NCBI GenBank assembly: GCA_035291645.1
Contig: DATDRQ010000218.1
Location: forward strand, 1 to 25,306
Length of the DNA stretch: 25,306 nt
Origin: DATDRQ01 sp035291645
Lineage (GTDB): Bacteria; Chloroflexota; Anaerolineae; Anaerolineales; UBA4823
Reading direction: 5' to 3'
Below the pieces are notes generated by a model. That model was given only the letters and a program-made list of their open reading frames with translations. It did not search any database and was not told the DNA's origin. Both the position numbers and the translations under genes were made by a program. Of the stretch, positions 15,393 through 22,478 are shown in pieces. Numbering within the stretch: the stretch's first letter is position 1; the number at the start of each line of letters is the position of its first letter.

Positions 15393-15418
15393 CTCGCCAT
15401 CGCAGGCGAGTTTTTTTT
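15393..15418 (+). terminator. Rho-independent terminator after the wall-protein array
   Basis: A perfect 6-bp GC-rich stem (CTCGCC 15393-15398 with GGCGAG 15405-15410) around a six-base loop is followed at once by eight T. This is a textbook intrinsic terminator for the three LysM/M23 genes. Confidence 0.9.
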
Positions 15419-15661
15419 ATTTTGTTCGGTTTGACCCTCGTCTATCATTTCTCGGAGCGGGGAAGAAGGAATCTGCCTGCGGACTGTTGTGGAAGCGGCG
15501 AGAAATCCCTGCGGGCAAGGTTCTTGAGACAAAGCTGCGGGGATTCCTCACTAAGCTCGGTGCGACGCTTTGCTGCGCCCTGGAACAAATGCCGGGGGTT
15601 TCCTTGTGTACTTTTTATCCAGGATATTAAAATTATAATTAAATATATTGATAATTAACCA
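15419..15661. other. Non-coding stretch with a degenerate inverted repeat
   Basis: I see no convincing gene between the terminator and the next promoter. An imperfect inverted repeat, GAGAAATCCCTGC (15500-15512) with GCGGGGATTCCTC (15537-15549), matches at 11 of 13 pairs. The following text, GATTCCTCACTAAGCTCGG, resembles the interspersed repeats of the kind seen at 1357-1470. The last 35 bp are very AT-rich. Confidence 0.4.
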
Positions 15662-15689
15662 TTGACAAATTAATATTAATAACTATAAT
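15662..15689 (+). promoter_or_regulatory. Consensus sigma-70-type promoter of the DUF2089/Toastrack operon
   Basis: TTGACA (15662-15667) and TATAAT (15684-15689) both match the consensus perfectly, with a 16-bp spacer and AT-rich DNA upstream. Transcription should start near 15696, giving a leader of about 34 nt that ends in the strong Shine-Dalgarno sequence TAGGAGGA (15718-15725) before ATG 15730. So strong a promoter usually needs a repressor; see the palindrome that overlaps it. Confidence 0.85.
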
Positions 15690-15701
15690 ATGAATAGTTA
15701 T
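15679..15701. promoter_or_regulatory. Candidate operator: 23-bp palindrome over the -10 box
   Basis: ATAACTAT (15679-15686) and ATAGTTAT (15694-15701) are perfect 8-bp inverted arms around a 7-bp centre. The palindrome covers the -10 box and the likely start site, where a bound dimer would block RNA polymerase. The regulator is not shown by the sequence; the DUF2089 protein encoded second in the operon is the obvious candidate for autorepression. Confidence 0.6.
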
Positions 15702-15729
15702 CCGGTACAGGTAGTTGTAGGAGGAACCC

Positions 15730-15954
15730 ATGTTGCTGCAAACGGAAGAGCTTACCAGGCTATATCAGGAGAGATTGGTGCATGAGGCCCAATCTGCCCG
15801 GCTGGCAAGCGCATCTGCTGCCAGCGGACCGGGGATGGCCCAACGGGCGATCAATCACGTCGGCGAATCGTTCATCTCGCTGGGCCTGTGGATGAAGAAG
15901 GTCTCCCAGAGCGAATCTATCGGAGAGCAGTCCCGCATCAGCTTCAATACATAA
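15730..15954 (+). CDS. Small protein of unknown function, first gene of the DUF2089/Toastrack operon
   Basis: 74 residues, no membrane helix, no Cys, rich in Ala, Ser, Glu and Gln. The N-terminal half is predicted helical (LLQTEELTRLYQERL), and the C-terminal half contains GESFISLGLWMKKVSQSES, which could form an amphipathic helix. I recognise no family. It is very likely a real gene: it has the best Shine-Dalgarno sequence in the window (TAGGAGGA), a consensus promoter, and a downstream partner 20 bp away. Its place at the head of the operon suggests an accessory or membrane-surface role. Confidence 0.7.
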   Translation: MLLQTEELTRLYQERLVHEAQSARLASASAASGPGMAQRAINHVGESFISLGLWMKKVSQSESIGEQSRISFNT

Positions 15955-15974
15955 CATAACAAAAGGAAATTGCC

Positions 15975-16361
15975 ATGCAAGTACTCCCCAGCAAGTGCCC
16001 GATCTGCGGCGGCGAGGTGGTCATCACCGGCCTGCACTGCCAGGTTTGTGACAGCGCCATCCAGGGCCGCTTCACGCATGGCGCCTTCGAACGCCTGACC
16101 CCCGAGCAGATTGCTTTCGTGGAGACCTTCGTGCGCTGCGAAGGCAAGATCAACCGCATGGAGGACGAGATCGGTCTTTCCTACCCGACCATCCGCAACC
16201 GGCTGCACGAGGTGATCCGCGCCCTGGGTTACGAGCCGGGCGCCGAAGAGCCGCCGGTGCGCCTCTCGGAAGAAGACCGCCGCCAGATCCTGGAAAGCCT
16301 TGAAGAAGGCCAGATCTCCTACCAGGAGGCCATGCGCCAGCTGCAGGAAGGCGAGGGTTAG
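15975..16361 (+). CDS. DUF2089 zinc-ribbon / helix-turn-helix regulator
   Basis: 128 residues. A zinc ribbon at the N-terminus uses two CxxC knuckles (Cys8/Cys11 and Cys22/Cys25; CPIC and CQVC). A helix-turn-helix region follows (about 54-84, MEDEIGLSYPTIRNRLHEVI). The C-terminal 28 residues carry the two-helix module DRRQILESLEEGQISYQEAM (101-120), also found in the next three proteins. This is the DUF2089 layout, widely seen beside Toastrack and similar envelope-stress genes and considered a transcription regulator. AAGGAAA precedes the ATG. Likely role: binding operator DNA, perhaps the palindrome at 15679-15701, and changing activity when its C-terminal module pairs with a partner. The function is inferred from layout and context. 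Confidence 0.88.
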   Translation: MQVLPSKCPICGGEVVITGLHCQVCDSAIQGRFTHGAFERLTPEQIAFVETFVRCEGKINRMEDEIGLSYPTIRNRLHEVIRALGYEPGAEEPPVRLSEEDRRQILESLEEGQISYQEAMRQLQEGEG

Positions 16362-16365
16362 TCCA

Positions 16366-17622
16366 GTGGAAAAACAGATCCCCTTCACGAGCGAGACACC
16401 CCGGGTGGTGGTGGAAATCTATGGCGCGCTCACCCTGAAAGGTTGGGAGCAGCCGGAGATCTCCGCCGAATGCATCTCGGCAGACGACCTGCTGCTGGAA
16501 GAGCGCAGCGGCGAAGTGTACCTGCGCTGCCGGGATACCTGCACGGCCCGCGTGCCGTACGCGGCGCAGGTGCAGGTCAAGCGCGCCGACGGACATGTCA
16601 CGATCAAATCGCTGGAAGGCACGCTGGAGCTCGAGCGCGTCGGGGGCAACCTGACCCTGCGCAGCGTGGCGGATACCCTGGTGAAGCGGGTGGATGGGCA
16701 TCTTTCTGCCAAAAACATCGCCGGCGACCTGCGCCTGGGCCGGGTCTCTGGGAACGTCTCGGCGCGCGATGTCGAGGGGGACTTCACGGCGGAGGGTATA
16801 GACGGCAACCTGCAGCTGGAAGACCTGGATGGGGGAGCAACGGCCCGGGTGCACGGCAACGCCCGCCTCGATCTGGACCCCTCGCCGGGGCTGCGCTATG
16901 CCTTCGAGATGGACGGCAACCTGGTCTGCCGGCTGCCGCAGGACGCCAGCGTACGGGTGGCGATCGAACGGGCCAGCTCGATCCGGGTCAAGCTGCCGGG
17001 TCAAGACTCCAAGGACCTTTCCGCCCCCCACGAGCTGGTGCTCGGCGAGGGTGCGGCGGAGGTCCGCTTGCAGGCGGGCGGGATCGTCATGCTCGGCGAA
17101 TCGCCGGCAGAGGTCGAGTTTGGGGCGGGATTCGGCGCCGGTACCGGCGTGGACTTCGGCTTCGAGGAGATGGCAGCCTCGATCGAACAACAGGTCGAGC
17201 TGCAACTGGAATCTCAGCTGGAGATGCTCGAACAGCAAATGGACGACCTGGCGGTCATGCTCTCGACGGCGGGTTTGCCTTCAGAGCAGGCCGAGCAGAT
17301 CCAACGCCGAGCCCGAGAGGCCGGGGAGCGCGCCCGTGACCGCGCCCAGGAGAAGATGCGCCGGGCGCAGGAACGGCTGCAGCGCAAGCTGGAAACCGCC
17401 GCCAGACGAGCTGAAAGGAAAACCCAGGCCGCCGACCGGGCGGCGCGCGACCGCCGCAGGCGTCCCGGACCGGCCGAGGCGACCCCGGCAGGGGCGACTC
17501 CAGCCGCGGCGCAGGTCAGCCAGGCGGAGCGCCTGATAGTCTTAAAGATGCTGGAGCAGCAGCAGATCACCGTAGAACAGGCCGAGCAGCTGCTGGCGGC
17601 GCTGGAAGGCAGGAGCGGCTAA
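16366..17622 (+). CDS. Toastrack (DUF4097)-like protein with coiled coil and C-terminal two-helix module
   Basis: 418 residues from GTG 16366, four bases after the DUF2089 stop; GCGAGGG upstream acts as the ribosome site. An upstream in-frame ATG at 16300 would lie inside the preceding gene and is less likely. Residues about 10-265 form a beta-rich domain with repeats of about 18-20 residues (GHVTIKSL, GNLTLRSV, GHLSAKNI, GDLRLGRV, GNVSARDV, GNLQLEDL), as in DUF4097/Toastrack right-handed beta folds. A Gln/Glu-rich then Arg-rich coiled coil (268-365) follows, then a Pro/Ala linker and the two-helix module ERLIVLKMLEQQQITVEQAE (388-407). There is no signal peptide or membrane helix, so it appears cytoplasmic. 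LiaX and YvlB proteins combine the same two parts in reverse order. Likely an envelope-stress scaffold or sensor. Confidence 0.82.
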   Translation: MEKQIPFTSETPRVVVEIYGALTLKGWEQPEISAECISADDLLLEERSGEVYLRCRDTCTARVPYAAQVQVKRADGHVTIKSLEGTLELERVGGNLTLRSVADTLVKRVDGHLSAKNIAGDLRLGRVSGNVSARDVEGDFTAEGIDGNLQLEDLDGGATARVHGNARLDLDPSPGLRYAFEMDGNLVCRLPQDASVRVAIERASSIRVKLPGQDSKDLSAPHELVLGEGAAEVRLQAGGIVMLGESPAEVEFGAGFGAGTGVDFGFEEMAASIEQQVELQLESQLEMLEQQMDDLAVMLSTAGLPSEQAEQIQRRAREAGERARDRAQEKMRRAQERLQRKLETAARRAERKTQAADRAARDRRRRPGPAEATPAGATPAAAQVSQAERLIVLKMLEQQQITVEQAEQLLAALEGRSG

Positions 17623-17636
17623 GGCCGGAGTGGACG

Positions 17637-18284
17637 ATGACTGACGAACGCATGCAGATATTGGACATGGTCGAGCAGGGCGTGATCACCGCCGAAGAAG
17701 GCGCCCGCCTGCTGCAGGCCTTTCGAGATCAGACCGATGAGGACGAGCCGATCGGAGAGGCCGCCAGCCCGAACGTGGAGCCCATTCCGGAGGTGATCGA
17801 GAGCGGCCCGGGCGGGGGCTACCCCGACCCGGAATTCGAAGCCTCGGCGGCACGCTGGAAGCGCTGGTGGATGATCCCGCTGTGGATCGGGGTGGGCGTC
17901 ACGGGCCTGGGCAGCCTGCTGATTTTCTGGGCTTATCAGACCACCGGGCTGAGCTTCTGGTTCGGCTGCGCCTGGCTGCCCTTCCTGCTGGGCCTGGCGG
18001 TGATAGTCATGGCCTGGAGCAGCCGCACGGCGCGCTGGCTGCACCTGCGTGTGCAGCAGCGGCCCGGGGAATGGCCTAGAACGATCGCCTTCAGTTTCCC
18101 GCTGCCGCTGCGCCTGGCGGCCTGGTTCCTGCGGGCTTTCGGGCGCTACATCCCGCAGCTGCGTGACACCGGGGTCGACGAGATGATCCTGGCCCTGAGC
18201 AGGACGACCGGCCCCGCCTCGCCGTTGCTCGTGGAAGTGGACGAGGGCGAAAATGGCGAGCGCGTCCAAATCTATATCGGATAA
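17637..18284 (+). CDS. Two-TM protein with N-terminal two-helix (LiaX/YvlB-N-like) module
   Basis: 215 residues. It starts with the module ERMQILDMVEQGVITAEEGA (4-23), then has an acidic Pro-rich linker, two membrane helices (about 77-99 and 105-126), and a cytoplasmic C-terminal domain (about 147-215) ending in VDEGENGERVQIYIG. That last domain also occurs in the next gene. Both ends should face the cytoplasm. It begins 14 bp after the Toastrack-like gene. The likely role is to tether the module-bearing proteins to the membrane. The exact function is unknown. Confidence 0.8.
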   Translation: MTDERMQILDMVEQGVITAEEGARLLQAFRDQTDEDEPIGEAASPNVEPIPEVIESGPGGGYPDPEFEASAARWKRWWMIPLWIGVGVTGLGSLLIFWAYQTTGLSFWFGCAWLPFLLGLAVIVMAWSSRTARWLHLRVQQRPGEWPRTIAFSFPLPLRLAAWFLRAFGRYIPQLRDTGVDEMILALSRTTGPASPLLVEVDEGENGERVQIYIG

Positions 18285-18313
18285 AATTAGTAGATAAACA
18301 AGGAGATTATTCA

Positions 18314-18709
18314 ATGGCGACTAGTGAAGAGCGCATGCGGATCTTGAACATGATCCGCGAGGGAAAGATCACCGCGGAAGAGGGTGCAAAACTTCTCGAA
18401 GCGATGGGTGAAGCGCAGAAGGGGTCCCGCACGCCGGGGGGCCGCAAGCCGGTCGCCCGCAGCGCAGGGGAACCAGGCTGGTTCCGAGTGCGGGTCACCG
18501 ACACGCTGACCGGGCGCACCAAGACCACGGTCAACATCCCGCTGAGCTTGATGGAATGGGGCATGCAGATTGGCGCTCATTTCGCCCCGGAGGTCGGCGA
18601 GCTGAACATGGAGCAGCTGATGGAGAGCCTGCGTTCCGGGGTGGAAGGCAAGATCGTCGACGTCCTGGACGAAGAGGACGGCGAGCACGTCGAAATCTTC
18701 ATTGACTAA
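18314..18709 (+). CDS. Soluble protein with two-helix (LiaX/YvlB-N-like) module
   Basis: 131 residues, preceded by AAGGAGAT. The N-terminus is the module ERMRILNMIREGKITAEEGA (6-25). A basic Gly/Pro linker leads to a C-terminal domain (about 57-131) with NIPLSLMEWGMQIGAHFAPE and the end DVLDEEDGEHVEIFID. This domain matches the C-terminus of the preceding protein, but here there are no membrane helices, so it looks like a soluble counterpart. It is the last gene before a terminator-like hairpin. Likely a partner or competitor in the same assembly. Confidence 0.82.
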   Translation: MATSEERMRILNMIREGKITAEEGAKLLEAMGEAQKGSRTPGGRKPVARSAGEPGWFRVRVTDTLTGRTKTTVNIPLSLMEWGMQIGAHFAPEVGELNMEQLMESLRSGVEGKIVDVLDEEDGEHVEIFID

Positions 18710-18724
18710 TATGTAAGGAGTAAA

Positions 18725-18765
18725 CCGTAAGATCAACAAATTTACGGATTACTTCTTACGTTTTA
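18725..18765 (+). terminator. Terminator-like hairpin with an alternative overlapping hairpin
   Basis: CGTAAGA (18726-18732) pairs with TCTTACG (18754-18760), which is followed by TTTTATT. The stem is AT-rich and the loop is long (21 nt), so it would be a modest terminator for the operon. Inside the loop TTACGG (18742-18747) can instead pair with CCGTAA (18725-18730). The two structures exclude each other. Confidence 0.5.
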
Positions 18766-18879
18766 TTCCTTGAACTTTTTACCGGTTTATCAAGTACCTT
18801 CTATTGGTGTGGCATAATTTTGGGCGGCGCCGTTCGATCTTACGCCGCTGCCCGGCTGAATCAGGAAGGATATGAACAA

Positions 18880-19434
18880 ATGGATACCGTAGGTAGCCGC
18901 AGTGAACCTTCGTTATTAAAATTCCTGTTCATCATGGTGATCGTCGTCGCAGGGTTGATCTACTTCTTCGTCTCCATGGGCACCGGCGACTGGTTGTGGT
19001 TTTCCAAGAACTTTGCCGAGACTCCCTCCACCATGGTCGTATACTGTTACGGTGAGACCGTTCAAATCGAGCCAGGCTCCGGGCATTTCTTGGCGCTCAG
19101 CGAGATCATGAAAAGCACCCTGTCGGGGGAGAAACGCTGGGATTCGTTGAGCATGTCGGCGGAGACCTACCAGGAGTACCGCAGCAGCCCGGATGCGGTA
19201 GCCATCGAGTTCTTCTTCCCAGAAGCGGTACGGGTGCACAGCCGGTTTAAGTTCTTCTCTAACGTGGATAACCTGATCATCCCGCTGGAAGGCCGGCACG
19301 CCATTACCAACCCGGTCTTCGGCAGGAATGACGGCCTGACCACTGCCGGTTCGCTGCACCTGAACTCGGTAAAGCCATTCCGGGATTACCTGCAAGACCA
19401 GCAGATCTGCTCCGCTCAGGGGAGCACCGGTTGA
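18880..19434 (+). CDS. Single-pass membrane protein of unknown function
   Basis: 184 residues from ATG 18880, chosen because AGGAAGGA ends nine bases upstream; an earlier in-frame start at 18820 lacks such a site. One membrane helix (about 12-32) is followed by an extracytoplasmic domain of about 150 residues rich in beta-strand patterns (TMVVYCYGETVQIEPGSGHF, AVAIEFFFPEAVRVHSRF). Two Cys (one after the helix, one near the end) may pair. I recognise no family. It follows the Toastrack operon by 170 bp, with a weak CATAAT box at 18813-18818 that could be its own -10. A strong GC hairpin lies 30 bp after its stop. Confidence 0.7.
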   Translation: MDTVGSRSEPSLLKFLFIMVIVVAGLIYFFVSMGTGDWLWFSKNFAETPSTMVVYCYGETVQIEPGSGHFLALSEIMKSTLSGEKRWDSLSMSAETYQEYRSSPDAVAIEFFFPEAVRVHSRFKFFSNVDNLIIPLEGRHAITNPVFGRNDGLTTAGSLHLNSVKPFRDYLQDQQICSAQGSTG

Positions 19435-19463
19435 TCTTATCGAGCAAGGATCGTTGTCTCGCT

Positions 19464-19491
19464 GAGCGCGCCCTGGGTACCCGGCGCGCTC
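19464..19491 (+). terminator. Strong GC hairpin between the one-TM gene and the MFS gene
   Basis: GAGCGCGCC (19464-19472) and GGCGCGCTC (19483-19491) form a perfect 9-bp stem around a 10-base loop that itself contains GGGTACCC. There is no T tract (CGTCCATT follows), so it may stabilise the upstream mRNA or act as a partial terminator rather than a full one. Confidence 0.5.
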
Positions 19492-19521
19492 GTCCATTAA
19501 CCCTCCCAGGAGAACCCTGAT

Positions 19522-20997
19522 ATGCGTCTTTCTCGCCCATCCGGTATGCTGGGTTTCACAGTCGTGTGGGTCGGTCAGGCGGTCTCCCTGCTGGGGACCA
19601 GCATGTCGGCCTTCGCGCTGACCATCTGGGCCTACCAGCTGACCGGCAAGGCCACCGCCCTGGCGCTGGCCGGCTTCTTTCACGTCACCCCGCTGCTGAT
19701 CTTCAGCCCGATCGCTGGGGCGATCGTCGACCGCTCTAACCGTAAGCTGATGATGATGCTGAGCGACCTCGGCTCAGGCGCGGCGACGATCGGCATCCTG
19801 GTTTTGTACCTGTTTGGGGACCTGCAGATCTGGCACCTGTTCGTGGCCAACGCCATCACCGGCACCTTCCAGACGTTCCAATGGCCGGCTTACTCGGCGG
19901 CGATCACCATGATCGTGCCGAAGAAGCACTACGCCCGGGCCGGCGCCATGACCGAGCTGGCGGGCAACACCTCCGGTATCTTCGCCCCGCTTCTGGCAGG
20001 GGCGCTGCTGCCGTTGATCCACCTGGGCGGCATCCTGGCGATCGACATCGCCAGCTTCCTGGTCGCAATCGGGGCGCTGCTTTTGGTGCACATCCCGCAG
20101 CCGAAGAGCACGGAAGAAGGGCGCGCCAGCCGGGGCAGCCTCTGGAAGGAGTCGGTTTACGGTTTCCGCTACATCTTCGCCCGCCCCAGCCTGTTGGGTT
20201 TGCAGCTGGTCTTCCTGGTAGGCAATTTCTTCGCAACAATGGCTTACACGCTGATGCCGGCGATGATCCTGGCGCGCACCAGCCATAACGCCCTGATCTT
20301 CGGCAGCGTGGAGACGGCAGGCGCTATCGGCGGGGTGGTGGGCGGACTGATGATGAGCGCCTGGGGCGGGACGAAGCGGCGCGTGCATGGGGTGCTGGCG
20401 GGCTGGTCGCTCTCCGGGCTGCTCGGCTCGACGGTGATGGGGCTGGGCCAGACGCTGCCGGTCTGGGCAGCAGGGTCTTTTCTGGGGGCGTTTATGAGCC
20501 CGATCATCAACAGCTCCAACCAGGCCATCTGGCAAGCCAAGGTCGCCCCGGATCTACAGGGACGGGTGTTCGCCACCCGCCGGCTGATCGCCTGGCTCGT
20601 GACACCAATCGCTACCCTGCTGGTCGGGCCGCTGGCGGATTACGCCCTGGAGCCAGCCATGCAGTACCGCAACATCTTCTCCGAGGCGTTCGCTGGGCTG
20701 GCGGGGATCGGGCCGGGGGCGGGCATGTCCCTGATCCTGATCGGCTGCGGGCTGGCGATGGCGGTAGTCGGGCTGGCGGGCTATCTGTTCCGTGCCGTGC
20801 GTGAGGCGGAGACGCTCCTACCGGACCACGAGGTGGCAGCCGGGGGGCAGGTAGAGCTGGACGGCCGGTTGCAGGAGCTGCTGGAAGAGCGCCAGCGCCT
20901 GATCACGCAGCCAGCCTCGCCGGAGCGCGAGCGCTCGCTGCGCCAGATCGCCGCCGAGCTGCGCGAGCTGGGGCGAAGGCGCGCCCTGGCCGATTAA
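19522..20997 (+). CDS. MFS transporter (DHA3 / EntS-like efflux type)
   Basis: 491 residues. About 12 hydrophobic helices fill residues 8-425, with the MFS loop signature AGAIVDRSNRKLMMMLSD between helices 2 and 3. The overall pattern resembles the MFS_3 / DHA3 group, which exports drugs such as macrolides or siderophores by proton antiport. The last 65 residues are charged and probably form a cytoplasmic coiled coil (LQELLEERQRLI, RSLRQIAAELRELGRRR). AGGAGAA lies just upstream of the ATG. The substrate cannot be deduced. The gene converges with the lipoprotein gene at 21110, with a long hairpin in between. Confidence 0.9.
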   Translation: MRLSRPSGMLGFTVVWVGQAVSLLGTSMSAFALTIWAYQLTGKATALALAGFFHVTPLLIFSPIAGAIVDRSNRKLMMMLSDLGSGAATIGILVLYLFGDLQIWHLFVANAITGTFQTFQWPAYSAAITMIVPKKHYARAGAMTELAGNTSGIFAPLLAGALLPLIHLGGILAIDIASFLVAIGALLLVHIPQPKSTEEGRASRGSLWKESVYGFRYIFARPSLLGLQLVFLVGNFFATMAYTLMPAMILARTSHNALIFGSVETAGAIGGVVGGLMMSAWGGTKRRVHGVLAGWSLSGLLGSTVMGLGQTLPVWAAGSFLGAFMSPIINSSNQAIWQAKVAPDLQGRVFATRRLIAWLVTPIATLLVGPLADYALEPAMQYRNIFSEAFAGLAGIGPGAGMSLILIGCGLAMAVVGLAGYLFRAVREAETLLPDHEVAAGGQVELDGRLQELLEERQRLITQPASPERERSLRQIAAELRELGRRRALAD

Positions 20998-21007
20998 ACC
21001 CAATCGT

Positions 21008-21074
21008 ACGCTGATGAACGCTGATCTTCTCTGATTTTTTCTTTCAAATCAGCTTTTTCAGCGTGAATCAGCGT
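21008..21074. repeat. Long hairpin repeat between convergent genes (possible bidirectional terminator)
   Basis: Three pairs of arms nest: ACGCTGAT (21008-21015) with ATCAGCGT (21067-21074), ACGCT (21018-21022) with AGCGT (21060-21064), and CTGATTT (21031-21037) with AAATCAG (21046-21052). T runs occur on both sides of the inner arms. The outer and middle stems are separated by GA facing GA, which can form tandem sheared G-A pairs. The unit ACGCTGATGA is also directly repeated with a 10-bp period, as in common interspersed repeats of this kind. Confidence 0.65.
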
Positions 21075-21109
21075 CCTATCTTAAGATGTAATTTAGACTC
21101 GAATTGAGA

Positions 21110-22219
21110 TTAAAGACCCTTGTGATACTGCTGGAAATGGTTCTTCAGCGTGAAATAGATATAGTTCTGCCACAGCCGGACCACGTCCTCCCGGTGGTAA
21201 TCGTGGGTGGAATGGGTCTGGATGATAAAGCGCCCATCCAGGCAGGTCGCCAGTGTGGCGTGGCTCTCTTTCTCCCAGGCCAGCGTCCCGGCCAGCAGGG
21301 TCGCCTCGCTGCCCGGCAGCTTCTTGATGAAATCCCCGGCATCGGCTTGCCATTGAATGTTGTAGTGCGCCAGGGACATGCCTTCGTTCGGCTCGTGGAA
21401 GACCGGGTGATCCGGGACAAGCCACCAGATGGAGCGGGAATCGGAACGCGGCTCCCACCAGTCGGCCTGGAATTTAATGCCGCAACGGGTCAGCAGCGGG
21501 CTGATCTTTCCGGAGGCGAGTTCGTCCAGGTCCCACATCTCGAGGATGACCGACGTGCCGCGGTCGAGCTCGTCGTTCAGGTAATCGAAGAACTCGCCGC
21601 GCACGCCGCTGCGCGCCTCGACCCCGGTCACGATCAGATCCCAATCGGAGCCGGAAAGCAGCTGGGCTTTGAAATCACCGACGCCGTCCTTGACGTCAAC
21701 GAAGGATAAGCCCAGCATGTCCAGAGCTTCTTCTATATAGCGCGGCATGGGGACGCCGGAGACGTCTTCGAACAGCAGGATTTTTGCCGAACTCATCCAG
21801 GCCTCGAAATCGGGGGTCGGGGTTGGGGTGGGCGGGAGTTCGATGGCAGGCGGTTCGGGGGTATCCGTAGGTAGCGAGGTGGCGGTCGCGGTGGGCAGGG
21901 CGGTTGGCTCCGGTAAGCTGGTCGCCCCGGCGGCCGGTTCGTTTTGTGGGGCGGACAGGGAGGTCAGTTGAGCGGCCTGCTGGGCGACTACCGTCGCCTG
22001 GACGTCGAAGGCCACCCGCGTGGCGTGGGCGACCTCGGTCATCTGCCCGGCGATGACCGTCCCTTGGGAGTTGAGGGCGGCCTGGGTGCCCGAGAAGCCG
22101 GGCGGCTCCTGCGGGGATTGAATGCAGCCGGACAGCAGCCAGGCTCCGAGCAGGACCGGGAGGGTGAGACATTTCAGGGTGCGGATGAATTCTGACTTGG
22201 AAGACGATGTGTGTGACAT
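21110..22219 (-). CDS. Lipoprotein with Pro/Thr linker and C-terminal alpha/beta domain, function unknown
   Basis: 369 residues from ATG 22219. This start gives a good lipoprotein signal (lipobox LSGC, Cys32) and fits the promoter at 22270-22297; a longer frame to 22309 would run through that promoter. After the anchor comes a helical stretch rich in Ala/Gln (about 45-85), then a Thr/Pro linker with PTPTPTP (about 95-135), and then an alpha/beta domain (about 138-369, starting KILLFEDVSGVPMPRYIEEA, with DWDLIVTGVEARSG). The domain looks like a class I amidotransferase-like or DUF4350-like flavodoxin-type fold, but I cannot assign it. It should sit on the outer face of the membrane. Confidence 0.75.
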   Translation of the reverse strand: MSHTSSSKSEFIRTLKCLTLPVLLGAWLLSGCIQSPQEPPGFSGTQAALNSQGTVIAGQMTEVAHATRVAFDVQATVVAQQAAQLTSLSAPQNEPAAGATSLPEPTALPTATATSLPTDTPEPPAIELPPTPTPTPDFEAWMSSAKILLFEDVSGVPMPRYIEEALDMLGLSFVDVKDGVGDFKAQLLSGSDWDLIVTGVEARSGVRGEFFDYLNDELDRGTSVILEMWDLDELASGKISPLLTRCGIKFQADWWEPRSDSRSIWWLVPDHPVFHEPNEGMSLAHYNIQWQADAGDFIKKLPGSEATLLAGTLAWEKESHATLATCLDGRFIIQTHSTHDYHREDVVRLWQNYIYFTLKNHFQQYHKGL

Positions 22220-22269
22220 GGGATCCCCGCCTAGTATGAGGGTTGGTGAGACGGATGAATTCAATCCCG

Positions 22270-22297
22270 AGTATAGATGGATTCGGCGGAGTGTCAA
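22270..22297 (-). promoter_or_regulatory. Promoter of the lipoprotein gene
   Basis: On the minus strand TTGACA (22297-22292) and TATACT (22275-22270) are separated by 16 bp. The -35 is perfect and the -10 has one mismatch. Transcription would start near 22263, giving a leader of about 43 nt before ATG 22219. The 16-bp spacing equals that of the promoter at 15662. Confidence 0.75.
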
Positions 22298-22358
22298 TAT
22301 ACCTTGCAAAAGTGAAGATATTGGTAAGAGGGGTTTAGGTTGTGGGGATGAAATTTAT

Positions 22359-22378
22359 CCGCGAATGGACGCGAATGG
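22359..22378. repeat. Short direct repeat CGCGAATGG, 10-bp period
   Basis: CGCGAATGG occurs at 22360-22368 and again at 22370-22378. It is a piece of the interspersed repeat type with tandem CGCGAATGAA units seen in many bacterial intergenic regions. The surrounding 22298-22430 otherwise shows nothing I can name. Confidence 0.5.
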
Positions 22379-22478
22379 GCGTGTGGGGGATCGAGAAGTG
22401 GGTTGGTAGTGTAATGAATCGAGTCTATAATTCGTTATATGTGATACAAGAGATAATTCAGGTTTTCGGTATTCAATT

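Noticed and set aside
15389..15658. Small frames starting inside the terminator
   Set aside because: They begin in a perfect terminator stem, run through a degenerate repeat, and lack a ribosome site.
16150..17238. Antisense frame of about 360 codons opposite the DUF2089 and Toastrack-like genes
   Set aside because: It covers two genes with clear families and domain motifs; its translation has none.
19774..20535. Antisense frame opposite the MFS gene
   Set aside because: No family match, and the sense frame is a clear 12-helix transporter.
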